A stretch of DNA of 64,000 nt from an uncultured Bacteroidales bacterium (GTDB lineage: Bacteria > Bacteroidota > Bacteroidia > Bacteroidales > FEN-979), in contig CAIRDP010000053.1 of NCBI GenBank assembly GCA_903877385.1, positions 1 through 64,000 on the forward strand, written 5' to 3'. The position numbers and the translations under genes were made by a program. Positions 27,858-35,037 of this stretch are shown one piece after another (within the stretch, counting starts at the first letter, position 1; each line of letters begins with the position of its first letter). The notes under the pieces were generated by a model. It ran no database searches, was not told where the DNA came from, and saw nothing but the letters and a program-made list of their open reading frames with translations.

Positions 27858-29108
27858 CTATTCGAAATAGGATTTCAGAATGGGAATGATATAGTCGATG
27901 GGAGGTTTTTGCTTTACCACGACGGAAGCCCTGCAAAGGGTGCCGGTATTGATGTTATAAGGGGGGCCTTTTTTATTAGACCATTGGAAACCGCTTAGGG
28001 TGGATGAGTCAGTGATAAGGGCGATCTTCACCCTGTATGTGGGACCCTGCTGCTCTATAAGGGCTACCAGGTCAGGGTTGTTTAATTCATCTATAATAGA
28101 GTTCGTATTGGAAACAAAGTGATTGACTTCCACAACCTTTCCCATCAGCCAGCCATACAGGTTATGATTTACGGTAAAGGGTTCTATCATGACTTTCATC
28201 CCCGGTTCCACTACAGCGTTTGAATTAAAAGGGATGAACAGGTCCAGAAGATGATTTTTCTCGTTTCCTATATCTTCAACAACCATCATTCGTGTACCTG
28301 CATTGACAAAGTCACCATTTGACACCGACTTGTCGACGATCATTCCATTGACAGGACTGCGCATAATAGTCTGACGGTCATAATCATCCTGAAGGTCGGT
28401 AATTTTTTTCTTCAATATCTGGATCTGGCCCTGGTAATCTTCCTGTTTGTATTGGCGGTCATAGTCCCAGGATTGCTGGTCAAGCTCATTGGTTTTAACG
28501 GCCTGCTCTGTTTGAGTATGCTTGTTATGAGCTTCGGACAACTGATTTTTAGCTTCAACGTAATTTTCCCTGGTTGCAAGGCCTTTATCCCAGAGATCCT
28601 GTTGCTGCTGCATCTTCAATTCAAAAAATGAGATCTGGTCCTGTAAATGTTTAAGCTCAGCCTTCAGCCGTTCCTCTTCAAGATTGTAAAACCTCATTTT
28701 ATTGGGATAATCTTTCGAATCCCTTGTTAGCAGCAAGGAATCCTGTAACCTCAGCACATCCAGTTCCGCATTAAGTTCAATCAGCTGATGCCTTAGCTCA
28801 GGCTGCAAAAGGTGAAGCAAAATATCTCCTTCTTTGACTTTTTCACCCAGGTCAAATCCTACTTCCTCAACACCCCCGCTGTAGAGCGAAATAATCCCGT
28901 GAAGGCCTTTCCCGCTGACGATCTCGCCAAGCCCGTCGATCTTCTGCGGAATGCTTCCGAAAATCCCCCAGATTATCGCCACGAGTGTCAGCAGCCCCAA
29001 TGCGGAGAGGGATATCCAGTAACGTGGACGGGTAATCTTTAACATACGGTTCATTTCCTCAGGGTTTCCTGCCGACCCTGAAGTATCTGGTTTTTCTGCT
29101 TTATCCAT
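27858..29108 (-). CDS. HlyD-type membrane fusion protein (NHLM secretion style)
   Basis: The 416-residue adaptor links the ABC exporter to the TolC-like channel. After a polar N-terminus there is one membrane helix (about residues 33-51, ISLSALGLLTLVAIIWGIF). Next come a lipoyl half-motif (EEVGFDLGEKVKEGDILLHL), a long coiled coil (about 115-245), the second lipoyl half (MRSPVNGMIVDKSVSNGDFVNAG) and a beta-barrel domain. This order is that of HlyD proteins from NHLP/NHLM bacteriocin export systems. It is co-directional with the ABC genes and lies downstream of a hairpin that may lower its expression relative to the peptide gene. Confidence 0.85.
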   Translation of the reverse strand: MDKAEKPDTSGSAGNPEEMNRMLKITRPRYWISLSALGLLTLVAIIWGIFGSIPQKIDGLGEIVSGKGLHGIISLYSGGVEEVGFDLGEKVKEGDILLHLLQPELRHQLIELNAELDVLRLQDSLLLTRDSKDYPNKMRFYNLEEERLKAELKHLQDQISFFELKMQQQQDLWDKGLATRENYVEAKNQLSEAHNKHTQTEQAVKTNELDQQSWDYDRQYKQEDYQGQIQILKKKITDLQDDYDRQTIMRSPVNGMIVDKSVSNGDFVNAGTRMMVVEDIGNEKNHLLDLFIPFNSNAVVEPGMKVMIEPFTVNHNLYGWLMGKVVEVNHFVSNTNSIIDELNNPDLVALIEQQGPTYRVKIALITDSSTLSGFQWSNKKGPPYNINTGTLCRASVVVKQKPPIDYIIPILKSYFE

Positions 29109-29144
29109 AACGAATATTGTTGCTGATTAACAAAATACACACAA

Positions 29145-29170
29145 AGGCGGGTTGTATCCACAGCCCGCCT
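29145..29170 (-). terminator. Strong hairpin between the 93-residue peptide gene and the exporter genes (attenuator or partial terminator)
   Basis: AGGCGGGTTGT (29145-29155) pairs with ACAGCCCGCCT (29160-29170) over 11 bp with one G-U pair and a four-base loop. On the minus strand the hairpin is followed by TTGTGTGTATTTTGTT, which is U-rich but broken. This suggests partial termination after the peptide gene, the usual arrangement for making more of a structural peptide than of its exporter. Confidence 0.65.
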
Positions 29171-29192
29171 GAACCATATGAAAAAATCAATT

Positions 29193-29474
29193 CTACCCCT
29201 TGAATTTCTTCATGAGTTTTAAGCCCTTTTCCATGAGGTGGGGCTTGAAATCACCATTTGCGTCGAGATGAAACTTCTTATGGTGATCCCATAATTGTTC
29301 CTTCATCTTGCCGACCATTTCCATACCTTGAAAGCTTACACCCGGCATTGCTGGTTTTTCAGGAAGTTCCTTGGCACTTTTACCTGTTGTCGTTTTCTTC
29401 AATTTCCCGGGCATGTTGCCTGAGGCGGGGCCTTTCGGCGGGGTAGGGATGAACCGTTTTCTTTGATTTTCCAT
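29193..29474 (-). CDS. Small basic peptide (93 aa), candidate exported product or carrier
   Basis: I recognise no family. The peptide has no signal peptide, no cysteine and no double-glycine or nitrile-hydratase leader. The N-terminal half is rich in Pro, Gly, Lys and Thr (PTPPKGPASG; KKTTTGKSAKEL). The C-terminal half (about 48-93) could form amphipathic helices and ends in a Lys-rich stretch, HLMEKGLKLMKKFKG. It sits between the promoter-proximal membrane protein and the HlyD gene, and an 11 bp hairpin follows its stop. Such placement is typical of structural peptide genes in bacteriocin operons. The absence of a cleavable leader fits the degenerate C39 domain of the exporter. Alternatives are a regulatory or chaperone-like helper, or a spurious frame, though the clean operon spacing argues against the last. 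Confidence 0.6.
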   Translation of the reverse strand: MENQRKRFIPTPPKGPASGNMPGKLKKTTTGKSAKELPEKPAMPGVSFQGMEMVGKMKEQLWDHHKKFHLDANGDFKPHLMEKGLKLMKKFKG

Positions 29475-29503
29475 AACCTGAATTTTGAATTGTGAAATTT
29501 AAT

Positions 29504-30154
29504 TTATGATCCTGGTACTTCTTGTAAGGACGTTTTTTTATGAAGTTGAATTTTTTTGATAATCAAAATAATCCCGTAAACAAACATGATTGTTGTAATG
29601 GTGTTCCAAACCTGGGTGATGACCTTGATCGTATTAAAACCCTGCACATCATAGTGATGGATCAGGAATATTCTTAAAAAGGTATCCGAAAGGTCACGAA
29701 AAGCCAGGAACCCTGTCAGCAGCATAAAATACCTGAAATAAGGCATTTGACGGTAGAGTACCCTGGTATGGGTTTTTGGAACTCCGTGGAGAAATGCATA
29801 ATCAATAAAAAAATACAATGCCATAGGTTTGCCTGTAAGCATGGTCAGGCACCAGAACGTGACCAGCCCGATGTTAAGATAAACATAGTTCCAGAGCATC
29901 TGGTGTGCAGTCCTTGAGTATATGTCCATGGTACTGCCAATGATCATCGTGGCCAGGATAAACAGCCCTGTCACGCTGTATTGTTTCTCTTTAATAAAAG
30001 TAAGGATGGTATAGATAACGCCCGGCACTGTTGAAAGAAGCATCGCTAAATAGTCACCCAGCACAATACGGCAGGTATTCCAGATCAGTAAGGGGACCAG
30101 GAGATAGATAATCAGGTCCAGCAGCGTACGCCCGTTGAAAATATTTTTCAGCAT
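29504..30154 (-). CDS. Multi-pass membrane protein, VC0807-like
   Basis: The 216-residue integral membrane protein has about six hydrophobic segments, including LLDLIIYLLVPLLIWNTCRI, YLAMLLSTVPGVIYTILTFI and a C-terminal VWNTITTIMFVYGIILII. The early 'P..IWN' and 'GDY.A.LLS..P..IYT' patterns recall the VC0807 membrane family, whose function is unknown. It is the first gene after the promoter at 30217-30248 and precedes the peptide gene by 29 bases. It might help export, immunity or acyl handling, but nothing in the sequence decides this. Confidence 0.65.
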   Translation of the reverse strand: MLKNIFNGRTLLDLIIYLLVPLLIWNTCRIVLGDYLAMLLSTVPGVIYTILTFIKEKQYSVTGLFILATMIIGSTMDIYSRTAHQMLWNYVYLNIGLVTFWCLTMLTGKPMALYFFIDYAFLHGVPKTHTRVLYRQMPYFRYFMLLTGFLAFRDLSDTFLRIFLIHHYDVQGFNTIKVITQVWNTITTIMFVYGIILIIKKIQLHKKTSLQEVPGS

Positions 30155-30216
30155 ATTTGCATGGATTGAATAATCCGTTAAATGCCGTTCAATCTAGTCT
30201 TATCGCTTAATCAATT

Positions 30217-30248
30217 CAAAAATAAGCATTACAGCTCACCGAATCAAA
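30217..30248 (-). promoter_or_regulatory. Bacteroidota-type promoter for the 25.7 kb biosynthetic operon
   Basis: On the minus strand there is TTTG (30248-30245), 20 bases, then TATTTTTG (30224-30217). This matches the Bacteroidota consensus TTTG at -33 and TANNTTTG at -7 exactly, with the usual spacing. Transcription should start near 30213, about 60 bases before the ATG at 30154. It is the only good promoter seen upstream of the operon. Confidence 0.6.
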
Positions 30249-30352
30249 CTTTTCGCTAATTTATAATGATTATTCATCACTTTAACCCCTCCCGGTAAAT
30301 TCCATCCCCTTATAGGCGGAAACCGAATGAGGGAATGTATTCATACCATTGG

Positions 30353-31585
30353 CTATTTATATCCCGGGCCACTGGATTTTTTAATATCTCCCCTTTCCCT
30401 GATCAGTGAAACATCACCCCTGGCATTTACTGAAACCTCGGCCGGGTAAGTATATCCGCAAAAATTATAAGGCGAAAGGGTGGCTGTATATGCTCCAACA
30501 TTATGTATTAGAACCAAATCGTCAATGGCTACATCGGGAAAATCATTTTCACTTTGAATTACATCTATTGGTGTACAAGTGGCACCTGTAAGAATTGCCG
30601 GTGAATGCTCATGGTATTCCTTTACAGTGCTTATAAATGATTCACGTGTCCTGAGATCCAGCTGTCTTATGCCAAGATGATTGATGCCAGTATCTAAAAG
30701 GATGTATTTTTTGCCTTTGGAGTATTTGATATCCAAGACCCTGCTGACCAGGATAGCTGAGCTTGCAGTTAAATATCTGCCACTTTCAAAAAATTTATAT
30801 TTAATCGTATCGAGGAATTGCTCTTTACTTTCAAACAAATCATCCAGGCCGGATTTTAACATGCTCATGTTTAATCCTGGCTGGTTTGCTGATTCAACTA
30901 TTCCGAACCCTCCTCCAAAATCCAGGAAATCCAGCTGGTTGAATTCGTCTTTATGCTTTTCTGCAAATTCAATTAAAAAGGAAGTATTTTGAATAATTTT
31001 TTGCGCGTCAAAGAACTGTGAACCGGCGAACATGAAGAGTCCATTAATATTTACAACATTCCTGTATTTTCTTATCAAGGGAATTAGCTGGTTCTCATCT
31101 ATGCCAAATTGGGAGGAAATACCTCCCATCTTTATTTCAGAAGACCGGTTGGAGAAATCAGGATTAATCCTCAGGGAAATATTCAGTGGCAGGTTTGCTG
31201 CACGCATAATGTTTAGCAGATCCTGTTCAGATTCAACATTGTATGACAGGATATTATTCTGCAAGCCTGATGCTATTGCCTCCTTGCTTTTTATCGGGCC
31301 ACCAAGTACAATCCTCTCAGGGCATACTTTTAATTTAATAAGCTGATGCAATTCCCCGGCCGACGCAACCTCAAAACCCAAGCCCGCGTGTTTGAGCAGA
31401 TTTATAACAAATGGCATGGGATTGGCTTTAACCGAATATAATAATTGTGAACCGGCAGGTATCACTGATTTTAATTCTGTTATTTTTCTGTTTAGTTCAT
31501 TAATTGAATAAATAATTAAGGGAGTAGAGAACTGGCTGACAATTTCGGGGATGTTAAAATCAGGTTTAGCTTGTGGTTTGTACAT
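30353..31585 (-). CDS. Fold-type III PLP-dependent decarboxylase, BtrK/LysA-like
   Basis: The 410-residue enzyme belongs to the ornithine/diaminopimelate decarboxylase fold. Lys53 in YSVKANP should hold PLP. 'GLGFEVASAGEL', 'DFGGGFG' and 'ESGRYLTA' are the phosphate-binding and barrel motifs (the last is usually EPGRYL). Cys337 in GATCTPID is the catalytic Cys contributed by the partner subunit. The pattern is closer to BtrK and the exosortase-associated decarboxylases, some of which act on carrier-bound amino acids, than to housekeeping LysA. It lies 198 bases upstream of the NRPS/PKS operon and could supply a decarboxylated precursor; that link is inference. It looks more AT-rich than the synthetase genes. 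A palindrome overlaps its start codon. Confidence 0.85.
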   Translation of the reverse strand: MYKPQAKPDFNIPEIVSQFSTPLIIYSINELNRKITELKSVIPAGSQLLYSVKANPMPFVINLLKHAGLGFEVASAGELHQLIKLKVCPERIVLGGPIKSKEAIASGLQNNILSYNVESEQDLLNIMRAANLPLNISLRINPDFSNRSSEIKMGGISSQFGIDENQLIPLIRKYRNVVNINGLFMFAGSQFFDAQKIIQNTSFLIEFAEKHKDEFNQLDFLDFGGGFGIVESANQPGLNMSMLKSGLDDLFESKEQFLDTIKYKFFESGRYLTASSAILVSRVLDIKYSKGKKYILLDTGINHLGIRQLDLRTRESFISTVKEYHEHSPAILTGATCTPIDVIQSENDFPDVAIDDLVLIHNVGAYTATLSPYNFCGYTYPAEVSVNARGDVSLIRERGDIKKSSGPGYK

Positions 31586-31600
31586 AAAATGTATTTTATG
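31583..31600. promoter_or_regulatory. Palindrome overlapping the decarboxylase start codon
   Basis: CATAAAAT-GT-ATTTTATG is a perfect inverted repeat with 8-base arms; its left end is the complement of the start codon. It could be an operator or an mRNA hairpin masking the initiation site. It is AT-rich, so chance is possible. Confidence 0.3.
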
Positions 31601-31637
31601 GTTAAGATCGCCAACGACCTTTCAGAAGATAAAATTA

Positions 31638-32912
31638 TTACTTCCGTCCCTGTCCGAAATCAAAATCGAAAGTACCGCCTTCCTGATATCTGACGATTAC
31701 AAAATCATTACTGGAGCCATTATTTGAATTTCCTGCAGCAACAATTTTCCCGTCAGCCTGAATGGCGATTGCATTAGCACGATCATCGCCATTGCGGATA
31801 TCCGTCATTACTATACCTCCTTCACCAAAGGCCGGGTCCAATGTCCCATTCGGATAATACCTGATCAATGCAAAATCAAAATTTGACCCATTGTTTGAAC
31901 TTCCCCCGGCAATGATTTTACCATCGGCCTGGATGGCTACTGAAGAAGCCTTATCATCCCCATCCCTGATCTTCGTTATTACCATCCCTCTTTTTCCAAA
32001 AGAAAAATCCAAAGTTCCATTTATATTGTATCGGACAACAGCAAAATCAAAATTCAAACCATTATTTGAACTTCCGGCAACTACGATTTTACCATCAGGC
32101 TGTAAACAAACTGCAGAAGCTTCATCTTCTCCATCCCTGATAGAAGTTATTACTTTACCGCCTTTCCCAAAATCAGTATCCAAAATACCGTTGGGCCTGA
32201 ACCTGGCCAGGGCAAGATCAGTATTTGAGTATCCTGCAAGTAAAATCTTCCCATCGGCCTGTATGGCAATTGACGACACCTGGTCATCGCCCTGCCTGAT
32301 GTCAATTGACACTATGCCACCTGTTCCGAAGGCAGGATCCAGCGTGCCATCAGGGTTATACCTGATCAATGCAAAATCAAAATTTGAACCGTTATTCGTG
32401 CTTCCTGCAACAACAATCTTCCCGTCGGGCTGGATTGCCAAACCGGAAGCATTATCATCCCCCTCATTTATAGACGTTATAGATATGCCACCTTTTCCAA
32501 ATGAAGGGTCCAGTGTTCCGTTTTCATTATACCTGATTACAGCAAAATCATTTGCTTTTCCGTTATATGTGCTGCCTGCAACAACAATTTTTCCATCAGG
32601 CTGAATAGCGAGAGCGGAAGTGTGATCATCACCGCTTTTCAGAGTGGTTATTACAATACCGCCTTTACCAAATGAAGGATCCAGCGTTCCATTGGTATTG
32701 TATCTGACTACGGCAAAATCGGTTTTGGAATATCCGGCAATTACAATTTTCCCATCGCTCTGTATTGCCATGGCATTGGCTTCGTCATCAACGGTTGAAA
32801 GTGAAGTGATCACAATTCCGGTTCTCATGCCTGACGATTCAACGCCTACTGTTTGCGAAAAAACACTGGATCCAAAAATAAGTATGGCAAGTGTTAAAAA
32901 AATCCTTTTCAT
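31638..32912 (-). CDS. Secreted delta-60 repeat protein
   Basis: The 424-residue protein has a signal peptide (start chosen at MKRIFLTLAILIFGSSVFSQ, 32912; the longer frame to 32960 adds unlikely residues). Seven tandem repeats of about 55 residues follow, each built as 'A.AIQ.DGKIV.AG...(NNGS.)DFA..RYN.NGTLDP.FG.GG'. These match the delta-60 beta-propeller-like repeats found in bacterial surface proteins. The last repeat ends in FDFGQGRK; there is no T9SS tail. Function is unknown. It precedes the decarboxylase by 52 bases on the same strand, but a shared role is doubtful. Confidence 0.85.
   Translation of the reverse strand: MKRIFLTLAILIFGSSVFSQTVGVESSGMRTGIVITSLSTVDDEANAMAIQSDGKIVIAGYSKTDFAVVRYNTNGTLDPSFGKGGIVITTLKSGDDHTSALAIQPDGKIVVAGSTYNGKANDFAVIRYNENGTLDPSFGKGGISITSINEGDDNASGLAIQPDGKIVVAGSTNNGSNFDFALIRYNPDGTLDPAFGTGGIVSIDIRQGDDQVSSIAIQADGKILLAGYSNTDLALARFRPNGILDTDFGKGGKVITSIRDGEDEASAVCLQPDGKIVVAGSSNNGLNFDFAVVRYNINGTLDFSFGKRGMVITKIRDGDDKASSVAIQADGKIIAGGSSNNGSNFDFALIRYYPNGTLDPAFGEGGIVMTDIRNGDDRANAIAIQADGKIVAAGNSNNGSSNDFVIVRYQEGGTFDFDFGQGRK
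31650..32830. repeat. Tandem DNA repeats encoding the delta-60 units
   Basis: Units of about 150-170 bases recur seven times with strings such as 'TTACC/GTCAGGCTG..TGGC' and 'CCAAA..AAGGATCCA'. The similarity is high enough to open long false frames on the plus strand. It reflects recent duplication within the coding region. Confidence 0.7.
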
Positions 32913-33260
32913 AAATGCTTCATTATAAGTATGAATTAAAGAATAAATTTCAAAAATCATTTAAATTTCTTTACAACTAGTAGTAAAATTAAGTTTATTA
33001 ATAGATTTCGTCAAGTATTTTTTCAACTGTTGATTTATTCATCACATGTTTAATATTTATACAATGACTGTAATTATTCTGATTTTCATTCTTTTATAAG
33101 GCTCATCCCAGCTAAATGTATACTTATTCAACACTTTCTCCTGTTTATTTTTTTAACACTGATTATTTAATCATCTGTTTTTCTGATATTTAATATCCTT
33201 TTTTTGCTTTGGCATCATTATTGATATAGGTATAGTACACTGAATATGAAACTCTATACC
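32913..33260. other. AT-rich divergent intergenic region (348 bases)
   Basis: The stretch between the delta-60 gene and the substrate-binding fusion gene holds no convincing coding frame. Apart from the possible sigma-54 site at 33209-33225, I see only AT-rich sequence with long T-runs. Confidence 0.6.
33209..33225 (+). promoter_or_regulatory. Possible sigma-54 promoter of the signalling operon
   Basis: TTGGCAT-CATTA-TTGAT resembles the -24/-12 consensus TTGGCAC-N5-TTGC(A/T): GG at -24 is present with correct spacing, but GC at -12 is GA. It lies about 35 bases before the start codon of the operon that encodes a sigma-54 activator, so autoregulation is plausible. Confidence 0.35.
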
Positions 33261-34955
33261 ATGAAAACCAAACTTATCTCCACCCTCTGCCTGCTTCTCA
33301 TTTTCTGTTGCAGTAGCCTCAGCAGCAATGCAGTAAACAGCAAATCCAATCCTCCCGCATCAGGCACTCTCACTGTTTACAGCAGTCCTGAACTGTTCGG
33401 CCTGGCCACCGAATGGGCCGGCGAATATTCAGCAGCCCATCCCGGCCAATCAATTGACGTGATCAAATCCGAAGCATCAGGGATGGAATCCATTATCAGG
33501 ACAGGAAATAATATCTGTTTTATTTCAAATGAACAGCCCTCCTCTGATAAGCAGTCACCGGTTTTCCAGCTTGTGGTTGGCAGGGAAATTATCGTCCCTG
33601 TTCTAAGCCCCAAAAATCCATTCCTTAAGGAAATTTTCGAACAGGGAATTTCCCCTAAGGCCCTGGCCAGCAGTATTCAGGTTCCCGGGAAAATGCAATG
33701 GGGGACATTGCTTCATAATTCTCAGACAGAAGCTGTAAGGTTTATTATCCTTGATGATAATTATACAAAAGCAGGGGTTTCCCGTTTTACCAAATTAGGC
33801 CCCACAAGCATTGAGGGGATAAAAAGTGTTGACCGGGATGCCTTGGTTGCAGCTGTTCAGAATGATCCTTATGCAATCGGTTTTTGCAGATTGACTGATA
33901 TCCTCAATGCAAACGCCTCGACTTTTGCCGGGAACCTGCTTTTGATGCCAATCGACAAGAACGGTAACGGGAAGATGGATTATATGGAGAAGATCTATGA
34001 TAATTTCCATGATTTTACCAGGGGAGTTTGGATAGGGAAATACCCGAAAACTTTAACCAATAATATTTATTGTATATCCAAAACCCAGCCTGCTGGCGAA
34101 TCAGAGCTTGCTTTTTTGAACTGGGTACTTACTTCGGGGCAGGCTTTACTCCAGGTCAACGGGTTTTCAGATCTTGTTAGCAATGAAAGGCAATCGCAAA
34201 TGGACAAACTGATAAGCGCTCCTTTATATACCGCGGCCCCGAAGGACGCCAATACCACTGCCAGGATCATTCTCCTGCTCATGCTCGTTCTGATCGCTGT
34301 TAGCTTAACCCTGGACCTGGTCATCAGGAAATACAGAGTTTCAAAGATTAAACAAAGCGGCGTCCTGCATGGAAAGCCCTCAGTGTTTGACCAGCAGAAC
34401 ATGGACATTCCCGGAGGTCTTTATTTTGACAAATCCCATACCTGGGCCTTCATGGAACAGGACGGTACAGTGAAAGTGGGGATAGACGATTTTATGCAGC
34501 ATATCACCGGTCCTATAACAAGCATAGGATTAAGAAAACAGGGACTCAGGATTAAAAAAGGCGACCAGCTTTGCATCCTCATTCAGAAAGGGAAACAACT
34601 GATCATCCATTCCCCTGTTACAGGGACAATTATTGAACAAAACCTTGAACTGCCTGCCCATGCTTCCCTGATCAATGAATCTCCATATTCAGAGGGATGG
34701 GTATACAGGATTCAGCCCGATAACTGGTCAAGAGAAATTGAATTTTTATCCATGGCCGATAAATACAGGAAATGGTTAAACAATGAATTTACACGTCTCA
34801 GGGATTTTCTTGCTGCTTCACTTCAACCACATTCTCCGGCATATGCAGTGATCATTTTGCAGGATGGGGGAGAACTGAAAGACCATGTACTGGCAGATCT
34901 TGGCCCCGAGGTTTGGGAAGATTTTCAGACAAAATTCATCAATACTTCTATGTAG
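33261..34955 (+). CDS. Periplasmic substrate-binding domain fused to a GcvH-like domain
   Basis: The 564-residue protein starts at MKTKLISTL (33261), the second Met of the frame, where a signal or anchor segment begins. Residues about 35-320 look like a phosphate/molybdate-type periplasmic binding domain (GTLTVYSSPELFGLATEWA). One membrane helix follows (about 335-355, ARIILLLMLVLIAVSLTLDLV). The cytoplasmic part resembles glycine cleavage H protein (HTWAFMEQDGTVKVGIDDF, then HSPVTGTI, then SPYSEGW). The lipoyl-Lys position is unclear (QKGKQ instead of ESVKA), so lipoylation is doubtful. A terminator-like hairpin separates it from the histidine kinase. It is probably a sensor or accessory protein of that system. 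Confidence 0.75.
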   Translation: MKTKLISTLCLLLIFCCSSLSSNAVNSKSNPPASGTLTVYSSPELFGLATEWAGEYSAAHPGQSIDVIKSEASGMESIIRTGNNICFISNEQPSSDKQSPVFQLVVGREIIVPVLSPKNPFLKEIFEQGISPKALASSIQVPGKMQWGTLLHNSQTEAVRFIILDDNYTKAGVSRFTKLGPTSIEGIKSVDRDALVAAVQNDPYAIGFCRLTDILNANASTFAGNLLLMPIDKNGNGKMDYMEKIYDNFHDFTRGVWIGKYPKTLTNNIYCISKTQPAGESELAFLNWVLTSGQALLQVNGFSDLVSNERQSQMDKLISAPLYTAAPKDANTTARIILLLMLVLIAVSLTLDLVIRKYRVSKIKQSGVLHGKPSVFDQQNMDIPGGLYFDKSHTWAFMEQDGTVKVGIDDFMQHITGPITSIGLRKQGLRIKKGDQLCILIQKGKQLIIHSPVTGTIIEQNLELPAHASLINESPYSEGWVYRIQPDNWSREIEFLSMADKYRKWLNNEFTRLRDFLAASLQPHSPAYAVIILQDGGELKDHVLADLGPEVWEDFQTKFINTSM

Positions 34956-34985
34956 AACATGGTTCTGCATAATTTGTTTGGGGGA

Positions 34986-35015
34986 AAAACCGGTGTAAAA
35001 TCACTGGTTTTTTTT
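34986..35015 (+). terminator. Rho-independent terminator or attenuator before the histidine kinase gene
   Basis: AAACCGGTG and CACTGGTTT pair with one G-U, with a loop of about six bases, and run into eight T. It lies 30 bases after the binding-protein stop and 23 bases before the kinase start. The kinase may need readthrough or its own promoter. Confidence 0.7.
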
Positions 35016-35037
35016 ATATTGCAGAGAAATTCAACGT

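Noticed and set aside
29193-29474. Reading the 93-residue peptide as a nitrile-hydratase-leader (NHLP) precursor
   Set aside because: No double-glycine or Ala-Gly cleavage motif and no NHLP-like leader is visible, so I keep it as an unknown peptide.
31891-32604. 237-residue open frame on the plus strand
   Set aside because: It is antisense to the delta-60 repeats and owes its length to their repeat structure; it has no homology-like features.
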